Positions 34,236 to 43,222 of a stretch of 64,000 nucleotides of DNA are shown one piece after another. This stretch comes from JACKJP01 sp050249695 (lineage in GTDB: Bacteria > Pseudomonadota > Alphaproteobacteria > Rhizobiales > Tepidamorphaceae): positions 1,282,705-1,346,704 of the forward strand of contig JBFWQA010000001.1 of NCBI GenBank assembly GCA_050249695.1. Reading direction: 5' to 3'. Position 1 is the first letter of the stretch; the number at the start of each line of letters is the position of its first letter. Both the position numbers and the translations under genes were made by a program. The notes beneath the pieces are model-generated. The model searched no databases. It saw nothing but the letters and a program-made list of their open reading frames with translations, and had not been told where the DNA came from.

Positions 34236-34289
34236 GCGCTCCCTTCCGTTCTTGCAAGCGCGGCGCTTGGCGCGCCGCCTCGGGAGGGC

Positions 34290-34610
34290 TTAGCTCAATT
34301 GGGTGGCGATGGAAACAAAGGTGACGCCGGCGCAGAAGCTCCAGAAGGCGGCAATCGAGCTGCCGGCGATGACGAAGACCATCGGCCGATGCTCGACCCG
34401 GCGGGCAATGAGCAGATTACGCCAGATGATGAACGGGCCGCCGACAACCAGCACCGCCAGCAGTCCGAACGCCTCGCCGATCGTCTCCGGCTGCTGCCGG
34501 AAACTGGCATGCTTCCGGGTCAGCAGGCCGTATCCGCTGACCGCAAGCCCCGCCGCGGTCACGCCGACCGCGAGCGCATATGCGTAGTAAAAGGCAAACC
34601 CCGACACCAT
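34290..34610 (-). CDS. Small membrane protein, unknown
   Basis: About 106 residues from ATG 34610 (MVSGFAFYYAYALAVGVTAAGLAVSGYGL). It has three hydrophobic segments: about 4-28, 44-63 (AFGLLAVLVVGGPFIIWRNLL) and 78-100 (VFVIAGSSIAAFWSFCAGVTF), with positive charge between. AAGGGGA lies upstream. I recognise no characterised family. A start at 34661 adds residues with no good ribosome site. Confidence 0.72.
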   Translation of the reverse strand: MVSGFAFYYAYALAVGVTAAGLAVSGYGLLTRKHASFRQQPETIGEAFGLLAVLVVGGPFIIWRNLLIARRVEHRPMVFVIAGSSIAAFWSFCAGVTFVSIATQLS

Positions 34611-34766
34611 GACGCGAACATCCCCTTGAAGCAGTCTCGTCGCATTGTCTGCCCGCTGCAAGACGCATACCGTTCGCTGATGGTCCGAATCGCCTTTGTA
34701 TGGGCGGAAAGCTGCGCCAGATCGGGGCGTGCCGTATCGTTTTGAAACTGGGGCCGCGACCGGAGA

Positions 34767-35471
34767 ATGAAGACTTCCGCCCTGCTCAACAGGCGTCTGG
34801 CGCTGCGCGTGGCGGTTGCGGGCGCGATAGGCCTCTCGATCCTCCTTCTCGGGCTGTTCGTGCTCGATGTCGTGCGGCTGGTGCTGCGCGATTCCGGCCG
34901 CAGCACCGATTCAGCGCCCTTGCAGCTCATCGTCGCCGATGTGCCGATGTCCGTACCCCGCAACATGATCCGCGACAGCGTCTCCAGCGGCGCCCGCGTG
35001 GCCGGGATCGACCTGTATTTCCACTGGCCGACGCTGAACGGCTACAGCGCGCAGAGCACGGAAACCTTCCGGCGATCGGACGCGGACGCGCCTGTCGTCT
35101 ATGTCACGATCACGGGCCAGGTTCCCGGCTTCTCGCCGGCCGAACGTCTGACGCGGATCTACAGCCGACTGTTTCAGGGCGAGCCCCTCCCCGGTCCCGA
35201 CGGCCTTGTCGGCCGCCGCATGAAGCCGGGCCAGGGTTTCGATGGCGACGTGATCTATTACGAACAGCACGCCGCACAACCCTATGTCGTGCGCTGCGGG
35301 GAAGATGATGTGAAACCGGCCCCGGTCTGTCAGCGGGAAATCGTTCCCGATCCCCGCCTGGCGGTCACTTATCGCTTCGCCAAGGGACTTTTGCCGGAAT
35401 GGCGAAATATCGACGCGGCCGTCAGGGCGCTTGTCGAAGCCTTCGTGGCGACGGCGCATGCGCGGCCATAG
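34767..35471 (+). CDS. Single-pass membrane protein of unknown function
   Basis: 234 residues. An N-terminal membrane anchor (LRVAVAGAIGLSILLLGLFVLDVVRLVL) is followed by an extracytoplasmic domain with APLQLIVADVPMSVPRNMIR, ERLTRIYSRLFQG, GDVIYYEQHAAQPYVVRCG and VTYRFAKGLLPEWRNIDAAVRALVEAF. I do not recognise a family. It stands between genes on the opposite strand and ends convergently to the chemoreceptor-like gene. Confidence 0.78.
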   Translation: MKTSALLNRRLALRVAVAGAIGLSILLLGLFVLDVVRLVLRDSGRSTDSAPLQLIVADVPMSVPRNMIRDSVSSGARVAGIDLYFHWPTLNGYSAQSTETFRRSDADAPVVYVTITGQVPGFSPAERLTRIYSRLFQGEPLPGPDGLVGRRMKPGQGFDGDVIYYEQHAAQPYVVRCGEDDVKPAPVCQREIVPDPRLAVTYRFAKGLLPEWRNIDAAVRALVEAFVATAHARP

Positions 35472-35498
35472 ACCCTCATCGGCGCCTGTCTGCTGCGC

Positions 35499-36515
35499 TT
35501 ACTCGACGGGCTTGGTATCCGCGGTTTCCTCACCGCTCCGCGCGGCCGTCGCGACAAGCACCTCCAACGCGTCCCGCGCATCACCGATTTTTGCCTCTGA
35601 GGCGAGGAGCTTGGCGCCCGCGATGCTGGCGCGTTCGTCCATTTGCTCGGACGTTTCCACCAGTTGCCTGGCATCCCGGTTCATCTGGACGATGCCGGAT
35701 TCAACGATCTTCATGGCGTCGATGAGGCTTTCGACATCTCCCGGCAGACCGTCCATCATGCCGGACAGTTCGTCCATCGACCCGCGCACGCCCTCGACAT
35801 GCCCGACCGCCAAATCGGAGCGGTCGATGAGGGCGCCCGCCTCTTGCGACAGGCTGGCCAGCGCCTCGTCGATCAGCATCGTCGCGCGCGTGGTTTCGGC
35901 CGCAAGTGTCTTGACCTCGCCGGCGACCACCGCAAAGCCCCGGCCGGCCTCGCCGGCGCGGGCCGCTTCGATCGTAGCATTCAGCGCAAGAAGATTTGTC
36001 TGCCGGGCGATTTGATCGATGGATTTGGAAAAGCCGGCGACGTTTTCAAGCGCTTTCCGCAATCCTGCCAGCTGAGCGTGGATCGCGCCGACCGCTGCGA
36101 CAAGTTCGCTCGTATGCGTGTTGGCCTCGGCCAATACCGTCGCCGATCCGCGCGAGACGTTGCTGGCGCGCGAAATGGTCTCGTCGGCCGATGAGAGCGC
36201 ATGGAGCATTTCTTCGATCCGGTCGCAATAGCCGCGCGAACTGGCGCGCAGCCCCTTCAGGAAACGCGCAAGGCTACCGGCCACCGTCACGGCTTCTGTT
36301 ATTTCGCCCGACGCCTCGGCAACCCGGCGGCCGACGTCACCGAGCGAGCGCGCCAAACCCGGGACGGATGCGGTCCCGCCCGGGCCTCGCGAGAGGGCCG
36401 GCGTCGGCGTGGTTTGGGATGCTGTTGTTCCCACCGCCTTCTCGGCAGCCTGCGCGGCAGCCTGACTGTCGGTGTTCACGTCTTCGCGAAGAAGTCCCCG
36501 GCGGAACTGAAGCAT
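35499..36515 (-). CDS. Soluble methyl-accepting chemotaxis-type protein
   Basis: 338 residues, without membrane segment. The signalling hairpin of MCPs is plain near 163-205: FSKSIDQIARQTNLLALNATIEAARAGEAGRGFAVVAGEVKTLA, followed by a long coiled coil (EALASLSQEAGALIDRSD and on). The first 75 residues are Ala/Thr/Gly-rich. With no ligand-binding domain or transmembrane part, it is likely a cytoplasmic sensor or a general methyl-accepting signalling protein. A perfect dyad covers the region just upstream of the ATG. Confidence 0.9.
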   Translation of the reverse strand: MLQFRRGLLREDVNTDSQAAAQAAEKAVGTTASQTTPTPALSRGPGGTASVPGLARSLGDVGRRVAEASGEITEAVTVAGSLARFLKGLRASSRGYCDRIEEMLHALSSADETISRASNVSRGSATVLAEANTHTSELVAAVGAIHAQLAGLRKALENVAGFSKSIDQIARQTNLLALNATIEAARAGEAGRGFAVVAGEVKTLAAETTRATMLIDEALASLSQEAGALIDRSDLAVGHVEGVRGSMDELSGMMDGLPGDVESLIDAMKIVESGIVQMNRDARQLVETSEQMDERASIAGAKLLASEAKIGDARDALEVLVATAARSGEETADTKPVE

Positions 36516-36518
36516 TCT

Positions 36519-36553
36519 TTTCGATCCTTGACGCAGTTTGCGTCAATATCGAA
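36519..36553 (-). promoter_or_regulatory. Dyad over the ribosome site of the soluble chemoreceptor gene
   Basis: TTGACGCA-GTT-TGCGTCAA (36528-36546) is a perfect inverted repeat, and outer arms TTCGAT and ATCGAA extend it. On the minus strand the AAGGA ribosome site lies between the inner and outer 3' arms, four to five bases past the inner core. A regulator site or a hairpin covering the ribosome site are both possible. Confidence 0.5.
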
Positions 36554-36673
36554 CACCGGTGTTAAGAAACGTCGAACATCCGCGCTCTTAATCCGGCACG
36601 AATCGCCGGGAACGCCGCGCGCGGGCCCGGGCCGTGCCCTCACCACGCTCCAAACCCTTCATGAGAACAAGGC

Positions 36674-36880
36674 CTAGCCCTCAAGATCGATATCGAGGAT
36701 CGCCATCTGGAAATTGTAGTCGCCGTCGTCCTCGTCACGGAAAAGCACACCGATGAATTCCTCGCCGACATAGACCTCCGCCGAATCGTCCTTGCGCGGA
36801 CGCGCCCTGACCGACAGTCTGGGATTGTCGAAGGTCCGCCTGAAATAGGCTTGGAGCTTGGCGAGTTCGGCTGGCTTCAC
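36674..36880 (-). CDS. DUF3126 family protein
   Basis: 68 residues from a GTG with GGAGGGAA upstream. The whole sequence, LAKLQAYFRRTFDNPRLSVRARPRKDDSAEVYVGEEFIGVLFRDEDDGDYNFQMAILDIDL, matches DUF3126, a small alphaproteobacterial family of unknown function. It lies downstream of cysE on the same strand, as in many related genomes, across a 159-base gap. Confidence 0.92.
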   Translation of the reverse strand: MKPAELAKLQAYFRRTFDNPRLSVRARPRKDDSAEVYVGEEFIGVLFRDEDDGDYNFQMAILDIDLEG

Positions 36881-37039
36881 GGGAATTCCCTCCGGGCAAA
36901 TGCTGTCGTGGACCGATGCCGGTCCCGACAGGATCGATAAATGGGTGATGCCCTTTTAGAGCCTTTCGGCGCTTCGGCAAACCATCTGCGCCACGCAGCG
37001 CCCGATGATCTGTTGAGCGTCACGGGTGGGAGAAGAACC

Positions 37040-37864
37040 CTAATCTTCCGCGATCGACTGGTTCATGCTGCGCGAGGGCTCGCTGCACCCGGCTTCGCCG
37101 ACGATGCGCGCGGGTACGCCGGCGACCGTGACGTTCGGGGGAACGGGCTTCAGCACAACCGAACCTGACGCGATGCGCGAGCAATGGCCGATCTCGATAT
37201 TGCCCAGGATTTTCGCCCCGGCGCCGATCAGTACTCCCCGTGCGATTTTCGGATGCCGGTCGCCACCTTCCTTGCCGGTACCGCCGAGCGTCACGCCCTG
37301 CAGAATCGACACGTCGTCGCCGAGCGTCGCGGTCGCGCCGATGACGATACCGGTCGCGTGATCCATGAAGATTCCACGTCCGAAGGGCACGGCAGGATGA
37401 ATGTCGACCTGAAAGCGCGCGGAAACGATGCTCTGCAGATAGAGCGCGAAGTCGCGGCGGCCCGCATGCCACAGCCAGTGCGCCAGCCGGTGCGCCTGAA
37501 TGGCGTGAAATCCCTTGAAATAGAGGACCGGTTCGAGCATCCGGTCGCAGGCCGGATCGCGGTCGAAGACGGCGACGAGATCGGCGCGAATCTCCTCCGC
37601 CGTCGCCGGGCGGGCGGCGAACAGGTCATCGAATGCGCGGCGGATCAGTTCGGCGCCCACCGCCTCATGGTCGAGACGCGATGAAATGCGGTCCGCCACC
37701 GCTTCGTTCAGCGAAAGATGATTGAGGATCGTCGAATAGACGAAGCTCGCCAGTGCCGGCTCGCTCGCGACGACCGTTTCGGCCTCTTCGCGAACTCGGG
37801 ACCAGACCGGATCGAGGCTGGAAATTCTCGCCGCCGGGGCAAGATCGCGTCGTTCGTTGCTCAA
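37040..37864 (-). CDS. cysE: Serine O-acetyltransferase
   Basis: 274 residues. The helical N-terminal domain (about 10-140) is followed by left-handed beta-helix repeats: FQVDIHPAVPFGRGIFMDHATGIVIGATATLGDDVSILQGVTLGGTGKEGGDRHPKI, and then GVLIGAGAKILGNIEIGHCSRIASGSVVLKPVPPNVTVAGVPARIV. His in MDHATG and the HPKI loop match the active site. It makes O-acetylserine for cysteine synthesis. The start is a TTG at 37864 with GGAGGTG upstream. Confidence 0.95.
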   Translation of the reverse strand: MSNERRDLAPAARISSLDPVWSRVREEAETVVASEPALASFVYSTILNHLSLNEAVADRISSRLDHEAVGAELIRRAFDDLFAARPATAEEIRADLVAVFDRDPACDRMLEPVLYFKGFHAIQAHRLAHWLWHAGRRDFALYLQSIVSARFQVDIHPAVPFGRGIFMDHATGIVIGATATLGDDVSILQGVTLGGTGKEGGDRHPKIARGVLIGAGAKILGNIEIGHCSRIASGSVVLKPVPPNVTVAGVPARIVGEAGCSEPSRSMNQSIAED

Positions 37865-38070
37865 GTTTCACCTCCACGGGTTCAAGGCCCGCCGGTTGCT
37901 TCTTGGTGACGTCCGGCTTCGCCGGGCGTGACTGAAACGGATTTATAGCATATCCGGTTGCTTCGCACCCGCAAATCCGGTGCCGCCGTCGCGCACGATG
38001 CCGTGCGCGCAGGAAACGGCCGCCCCGATCGCGCGGCATCTGGTTCATGTTACGGGGAAATCCGCGAAAA

Positions 38071-38871
38071 ATGTATGAAGAAGCAACCGCCGCCGACGGC
38101 CGCCTTGTCGCCAGGCTCGACGGCACCGTCGCCACGATCACCCTCAACCACCCTGCCAAGCGCAACGCCGTCAACAAGGCCATGTGGCTCGCCCTTCCCG
38201 AACTCGTTGCGAAGGCTTGCGGCCCGTGGCGCGCTCGCTCGATCGTGCTCGATGGCGCCGGCGATCACTTCGGCGCCGGCGCGGATCTGTCGGAATTTCA
38301 CGAACGCATGGACCCGGCGAAATCGCGTGAACACGAGCAGGCGAGCATCGACGCGTTCGCGGCGCTCCGGGAAGCCCCGGTACCGGTCATCGCGGCCATT
38401 CGCGGCCAGACCTTCGGCGGCGCCGTCGGCCTGACGCTTGCCTGCGACCTGCGCATCGCCGACGACACGACGCTGATGTCGATTCCCGCCGGGCGTCTCG
38501 GCGTCGGCTATCCCGTTGCGAGCCTGAACGATCTTGTTGCCGCCGTCGGCGCCGCGAACGCCCGCGACATCATGTTCACCGCGCGCCGTTTCGGCGCGGC
38601 CGAAGCTGTTTCCATGGGTCTCCTGCACCGCGTGGTCGCGCCCGCCGCGCTGGATGGCGCCGTCGCGGAAGTCACGACCGCGATCGCCGCCAACGCGCCG
38701 CTGACCATCGCGGCGGCCAAGGCCGCGATCCGCGCGATCGCCGGCGGCCGGGTCGAGGCCGAGCGTGAAAATCTCGCCCTGCTCGTCGCGAACTGCTTCG
38801 ACAGCCGGGACTTTCAGGAAGGCTGCCAGGCGTTCCTCGACAAGCGTGCGCCGGTATTCAACGGAGAATAA
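38071..38871 (+). CDS. Enoyl-CoA hydratase/isomerase family protein
   Basis: 266 residues of the crotonase superfamily: VATITLNHPAKRNAVN, then GAGDHFGAGADLSEF (CoA/oxyanion site) and AAIRGQTFGGAVGLTLACDLRIADD. The segment RLGVGYPVASLNDL replaces the usual PGAGGTQRL region and lacks a clear catalytic Glu, so the reaction may not be hydration. The ATG at 38071 begins the family-like part; 38047 is an alternative. It stands alone. Confidence 0.87.
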   Translation: MYEEATAADGRLVARLDGTVATITLNHPAKRNAVNKAMWLALPELVAKACGPWRARSIVLDGAGDHFGAGADLSEFHERMDPAKSREHEQASIDAFAALREAPVPVIAAIRGQTFGGAVGLTLACDLRIADDTTLMSIPAGRLGVGYPVASLNDLVAAVGAANARDIMFTARRFGAAEAVSMGLLHRVVAPAALDGAVAEVTTAIAANAPLTIAAAKAAIRAIAGGRVEAERENLALLVANCFDSRDFQEGCQAFLDKRAPVFNGE

Positions 38872-38927
38872 CCGGCTGAATCGTTTTCCGAGCCGATGCC
38901 GGTACCGGATTTCAAAGACTCGCCTTT

Positions 38928-39698
38928 TCAGGATCGTTTGAGGCCGAGGAAATCCAGCACGGCGTCCTTGTAAACCCGGTCGCCCACCGCGCGCATATGG
39001 TCGCGTCGCGGGATGACCACGACCTCCGCGCCGGGGATCAGGTCGCCAAGCGCATGCGGGTCGCCGGCCACGTCGTCATCGCCGCCGACGCAGATCAGAA
39101 CCGGCAGCGTCAGGCGCGAAAGGCGTTCCGCGTCCATCGGCCCGCGGCTTTCGCGCATGCAGGCGGCGAGCGCTCTCAGATCGCTTCGCGTTTGTTCGGC
39201 GAATTGGCGGAAAATGCGCCCCGTCTTGCCCTCGACGTCGTCGATGGACGGCGCCTCAAGCGCCGCCACGACCTCCGATGCGATGGAAAACCCGTGCACG
39301 GCGTTCTCGCCAAGCCCGCCGATTACCGCCCGGCGCACCCTGTCCGGATGGTTCATCGCCAGCACCAGCGTGATCCGCGCGCCCATCGAATAGCCCATGA
39401 CATCGCAGGAATCGATGCCCAGATGATCCAGCAGACGCCGTGCGTCCTCCGCCATCAGGCTCATTTCGTAGTCGGCCGGATCGTAGAGCTTGGCGCTGGC
39501 GCCATGGCCGCGATTGTCGATCGTCACGACCTGCCTTCCGGCCCGCGCCAGCGTGTTGACCCAGCTCGGCCCGAACCAGTTGATCTGGGCCGTCGAGGCG
39601 AAGCCGTGAATAAGCAGGATGGGTTCGCCCTCGCCGCTCACCGTATAGGCGAGTTCGTGGCCGTCCGAATTGAAGGTGCCGCTGTGCTTCTCGATCAT
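38928..39698 (-). CDS. Alpha/beta hydrolase
   Basis: 256 residues. The fold and triad are plain: LIHGFASTAQINWFG (oxyanion), nucleophile in CDVMGYSMGARITLVLA, Asp in PVLICVGGDDDVAGDP and His in VVIPRRDHMRAVGD. The substrate is unknown. The ATG at 39698 begins with MIEKHSGTFNSDGHELAY; a longer reading to 39743 adds no family sequence. Confidence 0.9.
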   Translation of the reverse strand: MIEKHSGTFNSDGHELAYTVSGEGEPILLIHGFASTAQINWFGPSWVNTLARAGRQVVTIDNRGHGASAKLYDPADYEMSLMAEDARRLLDHLGIDSCDVMGYSMGARITLVLAMNHPDRVRRAVIGGLGENAVHGFSIASEVVAALEAPSIDDVEGKTGRIFRQFAEQTRSDLRALAACMRESRGPMDAERLSRLTLPVLICVGGDDDVAGDPHALGDLIPGAEVVVIPRRDHMRAVGDRVYKDAVLDFLGLKRS

Positions 39699-39917
39699 CG
39701 AATGCGCTGGTCTTGTTCTGGATTGGGAGGCAATCCGGCGCAATCTATGCGCTCTGCGGTTCGATGCAAACCGCCTGCAGACTGGTCAGGATTAAGCCCA
39801 GCGCTTGATCGCTCGGCAACAGGGCCTTTCGCCCCGGCGCTCAGGGCGTCGGGGCTTTCTCTTTCAGCCCGCCCCGGCAACCTGCGGAAGGCTTCGAACA
39901 GCCGCTTTACGGCGTCA

Positions 39918-40241
39918 CTATGCCTGATCCTCGCCTTCTCGCGGAATTGACGGATAGGTGACCGCATCGAACAGCAATACCAGCCGGGAGGGATCGTAAA
40001 GTTCGATCCGGCTGGCATCGTCGGGAAAACTCGCGACGCGGGGAAACAGCAGGCGCGCGCGGCGAGGTGTGTTGTCGATCAGTTGGTCTTCGTCATCAAG
40101 AAACACCCAGCAGAGAGCCAGCTGGTCTCGCCCCTTCGCCGAGGGCGCAATGCCCGACTTATAGCGCCGGCTATCGCCTTTTGGCACATGCACCTTGCCG
40201 AACAGGATCATTGCGATACCGTCTGGGACTGAATGCGTCAT
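39918..40241 (-). CDS. Small protein of unknown function
   Basis: 107 residues from ATG 40241. The composition is ordinary for the genome, with MILFGKVHVPKGDSRRYK, QLALCWVFLDDEDQLIDNTPRRARLLFPR and IELYDPSRLVLLFDAVTYPSIPRE. I recognise no family, signal peptide or membrane segment. The ordered codon use and an own start suggest a real gene, but this is only moderately certain. Confidence 0.55.
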   Translation of the reverse strand: MTHSVPDGIAMILFGKVHVPKGDSRRYKSGIAPSAKGRDQLALCWVFLDDEDQLIDNTPRRARLLFPRVASFPDDASRIELYDPSRLVLLFDAVTYPSIPREGEDQA

Positions 40242-40483
40242 AACCCGAAAACCTTGTCGACGCTTGCAGATAGATCGGCTGCGCCCCGTTGCCGAAGCCG
40301 CCTTCGCCCCTGCTGCTGCTCCGGACAATCATGAGGATTGCCCGTCGCGAGGTCAAACGAGGAGCCACGGGCATAATGCGGCATTTCCCCGCCCCGTGTT
40401 TTGCGCCGCTGCCGCTTCCCTCGCCGCGCGAACCGCTTTATGGTCCCGCTGCACCGTTACGCCAATTTCCTCGGAGCCCCGCC

Positions 40484-40723
40484 ATGGCCGACAAAGGCAT
40501 TCCGCATTTCCACAATTCCGGCGGCTTTCCTGCCATTTCGATCGGCGCGCGGGAGTTCCAGTGCATCGGTGCCCTGCCTCCCTACGATCATCCGCATGTC
40601 TATCTCGACATGGGCGACGACAAGGAAATCGTCTGCCCATATTGCTCCACGCTGTTCCGGCATGACGAGCGCCTCGGTGCCGGCACGGCCGAGCCCGCAG
40701 AGTGCCTTTATCAGGGACGCTGA
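40484..40723 (+). CDS. Zinc-finger domain protein (NDUFS6-like)
   Basis: 79 residues from ATG 40484 with GGAG upstream. The sequence EFQCIGALPPYDHPHVYLDMGDDKEIVCPYCSTLFRHD matches the small zinc-finger family related to the NDUFS6 subunit of mitochondrial complex I; ligands are Cys27, His36, Cys51 and Cys54. Bacterial members are of uncertain role, probably Zn-binding and linked to respiratory complex I in alphaproteobacteria. Confidence 0.88.
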   Translation: MADKGIPHFHNSGGFPAISIGAREFQCIGALPPYDHPHVYLDMGDDKEIVCPYCSTLFRHDERLGAGTAEPAECLYQGR

Positions 40724-40738
40724 TCTGGAATTTCCGCC

Positions 40739-41926
40739 ATGCGTGAACGCCGCCGCATCCTGATTGCCGGTGGCGGCATTGCCGGCCTTTCGGCTGCGCT
40801 CGCCGCGGCGGAAGCGGGGTTCAGCCCTGAAATATTCGAGCAGGCGGGCCGGATAGAGGAATTCGGCGCCGGGCTGCAGATCACCCCCAACGCGAGCGCC
40901 GCGTTGATCCGCCTCGGGCTGGGCGAGCGGCTCGCCGAGCGCGCATACGAACCGGCTCATATCCACATGATCACGCATGCCGGGCGCACCCTGTGGTCCT
41001 CGCCGCTGGGCGCGCGCTTTGCCGAGGCATGGGGCCACCCCTATCGCGTGATGCACCGCGCCGACCTGATCGGCATTCTGTCAGATGCCGTCTACGATCA
41101 CCCCGACATATCGGTCCGTCTCAATCACCGGGCCGAGGGCTTTGCGACGCATGCCCATGGCGTCACGCTGATGGCCGGAAGCGGCGGCGCCATGGATGAT
41201 TTTCACGGAGCGGGCCTGATCGGCGCCGATGGCCTCCGCTCGGTCGTCCGGCGCTGGATCGTCGGCGACGGCGATCCCAAACCTTCCGGCTACGTCGCCT
41301 GGCGCGCCCTCGCCGACGCCTCGTCGGCGCGCGATCCCCGCCTTGCCACCGATGTCTGCGTCTGGGTCGGGCCGCGCTCGCATGTCGTCACCTACCCGCT
41401 TCGCCGCGGCTCGATCATCAATATCGTCGCCGTCACCGAGGACACGCTTGAAGATCCGGGCTGGAACGCGCCCGCCGAACCGACTTTGGTGATCCGCCGT
41501 TTCGTCGGCTGGCCGCCGCCGCTGATGGATGTCATGGAAGCGGCGCCCTCGTGGCGGCGCTGGAACCTTGCCGATCGCCGTCCCGCCGAGGCCTGGGGAA
41601 GCGGTTCGGTCGTCCTCACCGGCGATGCCGCACATCCGGTCCTGCCCTTTGCGGGCCAGGGCGCGGCGCTGGCGCTGGAAGATGCGGTCACGCTCGGCCA
41701 CCATCTGGCCACCGAAAACTCAGTGGGAGACGCCTTTGCGCAGTTCGAGAAATCACGCCGCAAGCGCGCCGCGGCCATATGGTCATTCTCGCGGCGCAAC
41801 GGCTTCTTTTATCACACCGGCGGTCCGCTCGGCGTGGCCCGCGACATGACGCTGCGCGCCATGCCCACGCGCCTGATGCTCGAGCGGCAATGGTGGATTT
41901 ATGATTGGCGGCCGGTCGGCCGCTGA
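40739..41926 (+). CDS. FAD-dependent monooxygenase (salicylate/3-hydroxybenzoate hydroxylase-like)
   Basis: 395 residues. The dinucleotide-binding GxGxxG is in ILIAGGGIAGLSAALAAAEAG, the DG motif in GLIGADGLRSVVRRW and the GD motif in VVLTGDAAHPVLPFAGQGAALALEDAVTLG. This is the class A flavin hydroxylase layout, which uses NAD(P)H and O2 to hydroxylate an aromatic ring. It follows the zinc-finger gene after 15 bases and may be cotranscribed. Substrate not evident. Confidence 0.92.
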   Translation: MRERRRILIAGGGIAGLSAALAAAEAGFSPEIFEQAGRIEEFGAGLQITPNASAALIRLGLGERLAERAYEPAHIHMITHAGRTLWSSPLGARFAEAWGHPYRVMHRADLIGILSDAVYDHPDISVRLNHRAEGFATHAHGVTLMAGSGGAMDDFHGAGLIGADGLRSVVRRWIVGDGDPKPSGYVAWRALADASSARDPRLATDVCVWVGPRSHVVTYPLRRGSIINIVAVTEDTLEDPGWNAPAEPTLVIRRFVGWPPPLMDVMEAAPSWRRWNLADRRPAEAWGSGSVVLTGDAAHPVLPFAGQGAALALEDAVTLGHHLATENSVGDAFAQFEKSRRKRAAAIWSFSRRNGFFYHTGGPLGVARDMTLRAMPTRLMLERQWWIYDWRPVGR

Positions 41927-41981
41927 ATCGGTTTCTCAGGTCCGGCCGGTAACCTGCCGGATTGAATCGCCTTTTCTTCCC

Positions 41982-43214
41982 TCACCACTTCGGCCCCAAG
42001 GCCCCCGCCTCCTTCGCCGCCTTGATCTCGGCGCCGCTGTAGCCGAGTTCGTCGCGCAGCACTTCCTCGTTGTGCTGACCAAGCGTCGGCGCGGCCTTCG
42101 GCTGCACGACGGGCGTCTCCCCGAAATAGAGCGGCAGCGCGATATTGGGCACGGTGCCCGCCTGGGGATGGGGGATATGGCTGATCATGCCGCGAGAGGC
42201 GATGATGTCGCCGTCGAGCGCCTCGGGAAGCTCGTTCACCGCGCCGGCGGGGATGTTGGCCGCGGCCAGCCTTTTCAGCCAGTTCGCCCGCGTGTCCTTT
42301 GAAAACGTCTCGTTGAGGATCGCGTAGATCCGCTCGCGCTGGTCGAGACGGCCCGCGCCCTCCTGCAGGGCCGGTTCCTCTGCGATTTCCTTCATGCCGA
42401 GAACATCCGCGAAGAGACGGCGGAAGGTGACGGTCGAGGCGCAGGAGACGAAGATCGGCTTGTCGGCCGTGCGCAGGACGCCGCTCGGCACGGAATCGTT
42501 GCTGGCGTTGCCTGTGCGGACGGGAATGCGTCCGCTCATCAGATAGTTCATGGCGGCAAAGCCCGTCATGATGATCGACGTGTCGAAGAGCGGAACCTCG
42601 ACGAACTGGCCTTTGCCCGTCCTCGCCTTCGCCGCGACCGCGATCAGCACGGCATTCGACGCCATCATGCCGGTGGCGATGTCCATCAGCGGCGCACCCG
42701 CCCGCATGCCGGGGTCCTCCGGTCTGCCCGACAGCCCCATGAACCCGCTTTCCGCCTGCATGACCGGATCGAAACCCAGACGGTCGGCATATTCGCCCGT
42801 GCGCCCGAACGCCGAAATGGAGCAATAGATGATGCCGGGATTGAAGGCCTTCACGGCATCGTAATCGAGCCCGTACTGCTTCATCACCCGCGAGGAGAAA
42901 TTCTCTACCAGCACGTCGGCCTTGGCGACCAGCGCATGAGCGATCTCGCGGCCCTTGTCGGTCTTCATGTCGAGCGTCATGCCGCGCTTGTTGCGGTTGC
43001 CCCACAGAAAGCTCGGCCCCTGCCCGCCCAGCTTCTCCTCGCGTGGGGCGAAATGGCGCTGATCGTCGCCCGTCGGCTTTTCGACCTTGATGACGTCCGC
43101 GCCGGCGTCCGCCAGGATCATCGTAGCCAGAGGGCCGGCGACGAAATGGGTGAAATCGAGGACTTTCAGCCCGCCCAGCGGCGTATTTTCAAATCGTTGT
43201 GCGTCACCGGCCAT
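41982..43214 (-). CDS. CoA transferase family III (CaiB/BaiF)
   Basis: 410 residues. Motifs: VLDFTHFVAGPLATMILADAGADVIKVEKP, the catalytic Asp in GAPLMDIATGMMASNAVL near 173, and the loop NRNKRGMTLDMK. The C-terminal part (PTLGQHNEEVLRDELGYSGAEIKAAKEAGAL) is family-typical. It moves CoA between acids. It starts eight bases after the crotonase gene, so the two form a unit, likely for catabolism of an acyl-CoA. Confidence 0.93.
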   Translation of the reverse strand: MAGDAQRFENTPLGGLKVLDFTHFVAGPLATMILADAGADVIKVEKPTGDDQRHFAPREEKLGGQGPSFLWGNRNKRGMTLDMKTDKGREIAHALVAKADVLVENFSSRVMKQYGLDYDAVKAFNPGIIYCSISAFGRTGEYADRLGFDPVMQAESGFMGLSGRPEDPGMRAGAPLMDIATGMMASNAVLIAVAAKARTGKGQFVEVPLFDTSIIMTGFAAMNYLMSGRIPVRTGNASNDSVPSGVLRTADKPIFVSCASTVTFRRLFADVLGMKEIAEEPALQEGAGRLDQRERIYAILNETFSKDTRANWLKRLAAANIPAGAVNELPEALDGDIIASRGMISHIPHPQAGTVPNIALPLYFGETPVVQPKAAPTLGQHNEEVLRDELGYSGAEIKAAKEAGALGPKW

Positions 43215-43222
43215 GTACGTCG

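Noticed and set aside
34283..34310. tRNA-like start GGCTTAGCTCAATTGGGTGG
   Set aside because: It resembles a D-arm only; no anticodon or T-arm follows, and it encodes the end of the small membrane protein.
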